A stretch of DNA of 64,000 nt from Cavia porcellus (Eukaryota > Chordata > Mammalia > Rodentia > Caviidae). The notes under the pieces were generated by a model. The model saw only the letters and a program-made list of their open reading frames with translations, ran no database searches and was not told the DNA's origin. The position numbers and the translations under genes are program-made. Shown piece after piece: positions 58,233 to 64,000 of this stretch. The stretch covers positions 52,267,337 through 52,331,336 of the forward strand of contig NW_026947485.1 of assembly GCF_034190915.1 (NCBI RefSeq). Reading direction: 5' to 3'. The first letter of the stretch is position 1. Each line of letters opens with the position of its first letter.

Positions 58233-59548
58233 ATATCTAGTAGTACAGTCAAGAAATCACTTATTGATTAAAATATGTTTAATATATTATAACTACTATA
58301 AATTATCAGTGAATACATATATTGCATTGCAATTGTTAATTTGCTTGTCAGGCATAAATCTTCTTATGTGAAATTTGCATTGATGTGATTTTAAGCCAAC
58401 TGACTTGAATCCTGTTACCTTTAGTATCACATCAATTACCTAATCTAAAAATTATACATATTATCTTATTATTTCTGTTTTATTATATTCAGGTTCAATA
58501 AAGAAATGTATTTTGTTTTGGAACAACATAGTATTAGGGTTTTCTTTTTAGATATTAGACAGCCATAGAAAGTAAATTAGGTGTAACTCCAAAAGAAGCA
58601 AGCATATTTCTTAATACTCATCCCACTATTCAGAAAGTTGCCCAGTAAACACACATGGTGCTAGTCACCATGATAGAAAATTGAACATGTGACCACTCCC
58701 TGAAGAATTTCATTGGCTATCTGGATAGAGACACGTAAACAAATTAATACAACACAGTGGGATTCTTACCATAATAGGTGAAAAGGGAATCTCTCAAGGT
58801 GAGCATATCTTTGAAACTCAATGGTGGAGAAAAGACTCCATCAAGAATGTCACACATGGGTTGGTCTTTAAAAGAAGCAAACGTGCAGACAGAAGTGAGG
58901 AAAATGTACCATGAAGAGGGAATTACATGAACATTAACACAGATGCATAAAAGTATGTGATAAATATGGAAAATAATGACAGAAAAAGATGTCCCTTTTC
59001 TGGAAATCATGCAAACATAAAAGATTTCAGACAAAGAAGCACATGGGCTTTATGGGGGGAGTCACTCTTCCAATTCAGTGTTATTGCTTCCACATCTTGA
59101 GTGTATAGTAATAATTTATGTGCTGTATGTTTGTACATAATAATGCTAAAAGTCTCAGAATTCTTCTGTTCAAGAATTGCTGCATGTAGGGAAGTGATAA
59201 TGTCTTTGGAACCCCACAAATCCCCAGATCTCTTTGCTCTTCAAGACTTTATTACTGCTGATGTAACCCAAGAGAGTCTCAGGTAGAGGTAGTAACCTCC
59301 ACCTATCTCAGCTCTGTGACATTACTAACAGATCCCACCTGTTGGAAATAAGATAATTCTTGCTGCCATGTTCTCATTGAAACTCAGCCCCTAAAACAAG
59401 GCCTTATAGTTCTCCCACCTGATATCCTCATTTTGAGAGTCATCCAGGACTTACTGTCCAACAAGATGTAAAGGACACAGGATTGCCTTGTCAAGCAGTA
59501 AGGATTTAGATAACAGTGTCAATTTGACCATGGCTTCTCAGCTTTATC
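58233..59548. other. Spacer of the inverted repeat
   Basis: 1316 bp of AT-rich sequence. The longest frames (96 codons on the minus strand, 58744-59034) have no recognisable domain. No gene or named repeat seen. Confidence 0.6.
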
Positions 59549-60108
59549 TGTCAAATTTTCAACTTTCTCTGTCTCAATGTTCCCCTTTATATAGAGTAAA
59601 TATTGTTAGCATCTATTTCAGAAGGTCATTATAAAGAAATTAAATATGTTGGTACCTGTAAGGTACATATAATAATGGCCAATAACGTATATGCCCAGTA
59701 AACTACACGGGAAATGATGAAGTTAGGATGAAAAGGATAAACAGGTGTTAATAGCATGTGTATCAATGGACACTAAGAACTTTTATATGGCTTTACTTTT
59801 TACTCTATGTTTTGCATTTGATTTATATAGTCTTATTTGATATTATCCAGAACACCTACAACTTAAAGTGTAACACCTACACTTAATTCAGGTCAGAATC
59901 TTCAGGTATTTAGTCAATGGTCTGCTAACTTTATTGTAGACAGACATGAAAATAGCCAAGATGATTAGCTCACGGCACCTAAGAAAAGAACATGGGAATA
60001 CTTCTAGGGAAGGAGGAGGCCATGGGTCATATGTGGGACTTAAAATCAGGACTCGATGACTGACCAAAAGTAGACAAATCATGACTGCCAGTCATGATTC
60101 ACCCCTTA
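59549..60108 (-). repeat. Right arm of the long inverted repeat
   Basis: 560 bp, reverse complement of 57660-58232 without its two microduplications. Matching stops sharply at 60108 on the outside and 59549 on the inside. The same 64-codon chance frame appears in both arms (57686-57880 and 59888-60082). Confidence 0.95.
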
Positions 60109-62479
60109 GGGAAGACATTATCGCTTCCCTACATGGCAGTTCTCATTTTGAAGGAAACATTGTCTGTCCATCTCATGAAGCCATGCTGCTGAATTAGTGG
60201 GCCCTTATTCACAGAGATTACCTTAAAATAAGTTTGATTAAAATCAATTGAGTCTTGAGGTCACCCACTGTGTTGCTGTGGCGGTTCAACTCAATGCCTG
60301 GTAGAAAAGAAGCAAAACAGGTTCACTGATTTTGCTTGTCAGGCAGAGCTCAAAACTGTTCTCTGACCGGTACTTCTCTTGACATCCTTGTATCTGAGAA
60401 TACTGTGAATTCTAGATACCTGATCCACCATTTGGAATAAAGAACTACAGTCTAGTATATTAAAAACATTTGTGTTTAGAGTTGTAAACAGAGGAAATAA
60501 ACAGAGTTTTGACCAAACTTCCTTGGTTATTAGTTCTCTGATAAGACTGACTGGAGCCAAGTAGCTGATTATCTGAATCACTCAGATTGCCATGATTGCT
60601 CCCAGGAGCCACCAAAATTATCAGTTACGCACAAAGGACAAGGCCCTGTGTTTCAGAAGGAGATGCCAGACTTGTGACTCCCATCAGAATTTTACCTTGC
60701 ATTGTGAGTTAGGACACATTGCAAAGGCATTGCTCCTTTCCTGTCTTCTAGCAGACTAAATGACATCAGAACCTTGATCACTCACTTCCTGGGATTTGGG
60801 TAGTGCCTTTCTCTTTTGGACATCTTTTAAGTTTACACTATTGATGTGCTTGTTAGATGAGCCAACTTTGGAAGTGCCATTATAGTTTTTGAAATTATCT
60901 GCTTCACACATTTGACTTTTCAAACAGTTTACATTTTGATAGTGTTTAATTTTCTAAGAGAGAAAAACCATGCAACATTGGTGTAGAGTCCTGATAGTAA
61001 TAAAACTTTCATGTATCTGCAGGGATCTGCATGTTTACACATTAAAAATCTTACTCAAGAATCAAATAAGAATTGTTCCTTACTCTACTTTTCTTTTCTC
61101 CACTCGAATCTCAAGGCTAGGAAGGCAATGTGGTTACTAGAGGAAGTTGTCTTCAGAAAATCTGCTTCCTTGTTATCTGATTCATGAGCAATGAACAGGC
61201 CATAACACTCGGTGTTTCTATAGATTTATTTTCAAAATAATGGCCTTCTGCTTTGACATTTCCTAAACATGATACATCTTTCTTTCCTCTAACAGATAGA
61301 CCTCCTTGCTAGATATTAACATAGTTAAATGGAGACCTATGTGGTTTATACTAATGGTAAGTCACCCAGATTCTTATGTTGGATTGATATAGTCTTAGAT
61401 TATAAAGATAATGAACATTTACAGGTACAAACTGGTAGTCAAGCCCCTAGTTTAGATCTACCAGGAAAAAGAGGACAGCATAATATGTATCTGTGTGTTT
61501 TATAAAAATGCATTGATTCTCACATTTCATTCTTCCAAATGATTGATGTAGATACAACTAGGAGACACTAGAAAACAAGTGGTGTGATAGCTATAGGAAT
61601 GAGTAACATAGGTCTTTGTGGTATCAGAAGGAAAGCAACACTCTTGGCATTGAATAAGGACAGGAGATGATAAGTGACAATCTCAAGAGAGAGGTGAGGA
61701 CATTGAGATATGCCTGTTATCATAGTCACCCTTTTTCCTATTACAGCTCCATGTTGGGAGCCTCCCAAGCTGTTACCAGAGTCATATATTTAAGTGACTA
61801 CTTGAGTGTCCCCTTCCACTCAATTATTCTTTTACCATAATCAAAAACGTTCTTCTTACCTTTACATAGAAATCTACTGGCAAGCGTATGGAAGGTTACA
61901 GCTCTGTAAATCACTTTTCAATATCTCCATTGACATAGCTAAGGACTAAACAGTTCATGGATTGATGAGTGGTAACAGAATAACTTCCTTGGGTTTTCCC
62001 TCCAAACACAAGAATGAGTATTCACTTAAGGTGAAAAAATTACTCTGACAGGATGACACAAAGGGGATGTCAACTTGTGCCCACCAATTGAAGTAAATTC
62101 CACTTGGGAGGCCTAAAAGTCATAAACTACATTCTTTCTAGTGAATATGGCACGCTGAAGATGGGCCTTCTTATGTGAAACCCAGGCATTAACTTATCTC
62201 CTTCCTGAAAATACAAGACAGAGATCTTTCAGATATTCATGAGAGACCACAAAGTACTCTTAGAACTACCATCTTTTTATCAAATGACTATAGGAGTTCT
62301 CCAAAATTATGCTACTTTAAAAGAAATAAGTATTTATGCATTGTGGGCAACAATCCTGAAGATGAACATTATCAAATCAGAAAGTGAGTTTTACAACTTG
62401 TCCTTGAGTTTAACAAAATGATCAGTGATTCCACCAGGAATTGCAATGCAGTGCTCATGGGAAAATGTTCCAGAGAACA
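60109..62479. other. Unassigned sequence, no gene seen
   Basis: Only short frames. The minus strand at 60339-60581 has an 80-codon frame with no domain signature. No repeat family named. Confidence 0.5.
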
Positions 62480-63430
62480 ACACAATGTAGAAACAAGGAA
62501 TGGGTGGTAGTCAAAGAAAAATACTTAATCTGTTGCAAGATAGGATAGGTAGAACTCTTGAAGACATAGTGTAGGTAAAGATGTAATGAACAAAATCCTT
62601 ATCACACGGGAAATTTTACAAAGAATCAACTGGGATCACATTATACGAAAAAAACTTTTCCACAACAAAGGAAACTACTAACAGAATAAAAAGAGACCTG
62701 CAGAATGAGAACAAACTTACCAGCTACTCCTCAAAGGACTAACATCCAGAATATATAAAGAACTCAAAAAAAACAAACAAACAAAAAACCACCAGAAATC
62801 CAAAATTTAAAGACCCACTCCAAAACTAGGCATCTGGACAGATACTTTTTAAGTGAAGAAATACAAACAGCAAATAAATATATGAAAAGATATTGAACCT
62901 TTGGAGAAATGCAAGTTAAAACAACACTGAGATTCCATCTCACTCCTGAAGGAATAGCTATCATTGGGAAATCAACCAGTAACAAATGCAGGTGATGCTA
63001 CAGAGAAAAAGAAGCGTTTCTCCAGGTTTTTCGTGGAGTATGAATCAGTACAACTGCTCTGGAAATCAGTGTTAAGATGCTACAGAAAACTAAAGCTAAT
63101 GATTCCATTTAACACAATGATTCCCCTGCTAGATATCATCCTGAAAAAGTTAAAAGCATCCAACTATAGTGATCCAACTATAGTTCCTGCAGCACCATGT
63201 TTATGGCAGCACAAATTGTAGTAACTAAACTTTGGAAACCCACATGGCCATCAAAAAATTAATGAATAAATAAAATTTGGTTTTGATACATAAAATAGTA
63301 TTCTGCCATAAAAAGTTTAAACTTGAGACATTTTCAAGTACATGGATGCACACTGAGAATACAATTTTAAGTGAAATAAGTTGGACATTTTTTCAAAGTT
63401 TGGTACTTGGGTGTGCCAATAACACTCTAT
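62480..63430 (+). mobile_element. Old L1 3' fragment
   Basis: It parallels 46680-47530 of the intact L1: 'ataggtagaactcttgaaga' near 62546, 'gagattccatctcactcctg' near 62929, 'catgtttatggcagcacaaa' near 63197. Stops and frameshifts throughout, and 5' truncated. It encodes only remnants of the ORF2p C-terminus. Confidence 0.85.
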
Positions 63431-63537
63431 GAACTTTTGTAAATAGTTTAAAAATTGTTTCAAATTAATTTTACACTATTTTTGCTTCTAAAAATCTATT
63501 TATATTCTTAAGTAAGTCTCAGTGTTCAGTAATACAA

Positions 63538-63900
63538 TGTTACAGATTGAATTATGTCTCCTCCAAATTCATATGTTGAAGTTTTGACTCCTTATGTGAT
63601 ATTGTTTAGAGACAAAGGTTTTATGAAATGATTAGATTTAAATGATATCATGCTGGAATAAAAAGTGGCCTTAAAAGTGGTGACACCAGGGAACTTGCTC
63701 ATTCTCCACCACGTGAAAAGACAAGTAAAATGATGTGATTTGTAGCTGAGAAAGAAAATTCTCTCCAGAAATTGCCTTGCTAACACCCTGACTTTCAGTC
63801 TCTGGAGGTTAGAAAAATAAATTTGTGTTATTTAAGTCACATGGTCTACAAAATTTTACTATGACATCTACTCTGCTTGAGACATAGAAAGAATAAAAGT
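63538..63900 (+). repeat. MaLR/MLT-like LTR
   Basis: 'acagattgaattatgtctcc' and 'aattcatatgttgaagtttt' begin the element, and 'aaataaatttgtgttattta' precedes the end. This is a well-known LTR layout in mammals. Old, with no TSD resolved. Confidence 0.6.
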
Positions 63901-64000
63901 TGCAACAATGTCAATTTCTCTAATCTGATGGATCACATACAAAGTTACGCTGATTTTTTTAAATTTTTTTTTTTTAAGACTGTAGGTTGAGCATGATTTT

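Noticed and set aside
57686..60082. Identical 64-codon frames in both inverted-repeat arms as a duplicated gene
   Set aside because: Identity is explained by the inverted repeat at DNA level. The frame has no domain and no initiation context.

Overview
This looks like an intergenic, AT-rich stretch of a mammalian nuclear genome, almost certainly a rodent. B1-type SINEs, tRNA-Ala-derived ID-type SINEs and fused B1-ID units occur together with a young LINE-1 whose promoter is made of tandem monomers. The B1-ID fusions suggest a non-muroid lineage (squirrel-related, Ctenohystrica or castorimorph), but I cannot name the species. I see no convincing host protein-coding exon, tRNA, rRNA or CRISPR. 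Essentially all recognisable coding sequence belongs to retroelements.

Layout. 1-3480: eroded L1 and L1-like sequence. 3933-9208: a class I, gammaretrovirus-like endogenous retrovirus with two LTRs, a proline-tRNA primer site, broken gag/pro/pol/env remnants and the reverse transcriptase region deleted. 9341-9811: a well preserved ERVK/IAP-like solo LTR in reverse orientation with a perfect 6-bp target duplication. 9818-40670: mostly unassigned sequence with scattered old SINEs, L1M, L2 and MaLR-like LTR fragments and microsatellites.

40671-48823: the centrepiece, a full-length L1 of about 8.1 kb with target-site duplications, six complete 261-bp promoter monomers plus a partial one, intact ORF1 (350 aa) and ORF2 (1278 aa), a long 3' UTR and a pure poly(A) tail of about 40 bases. 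The monomers are arranged as a trimer that has been duplicated, which is a higher-order repeat inside an L1 promoter. 51255-55585: a second, older class I ERV with a glutamate-tRNA-like primer site and a perfect CTGTC target duplication. 57660-60108: a long inverted repeat with nearly identical arms of about 560-573 bp around a 1.3-kb spacer, not explained by any element I recognise. 62480-64000: an old L1 3' fragment and a MaLR-like LTR.

The parts do not form a host pathway. Within the young L1, the monomer array would drive a bicistronic RNA encoding the RNA-binding chaperone (ORF1p) and the endonuclease/reverse transcriptase (ORF2p), which together carry out target-primed reverse transcription. 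The two ERVs are non-coding relics. Their LTRs still carry recognisable promoter or polyadenylation motifs.
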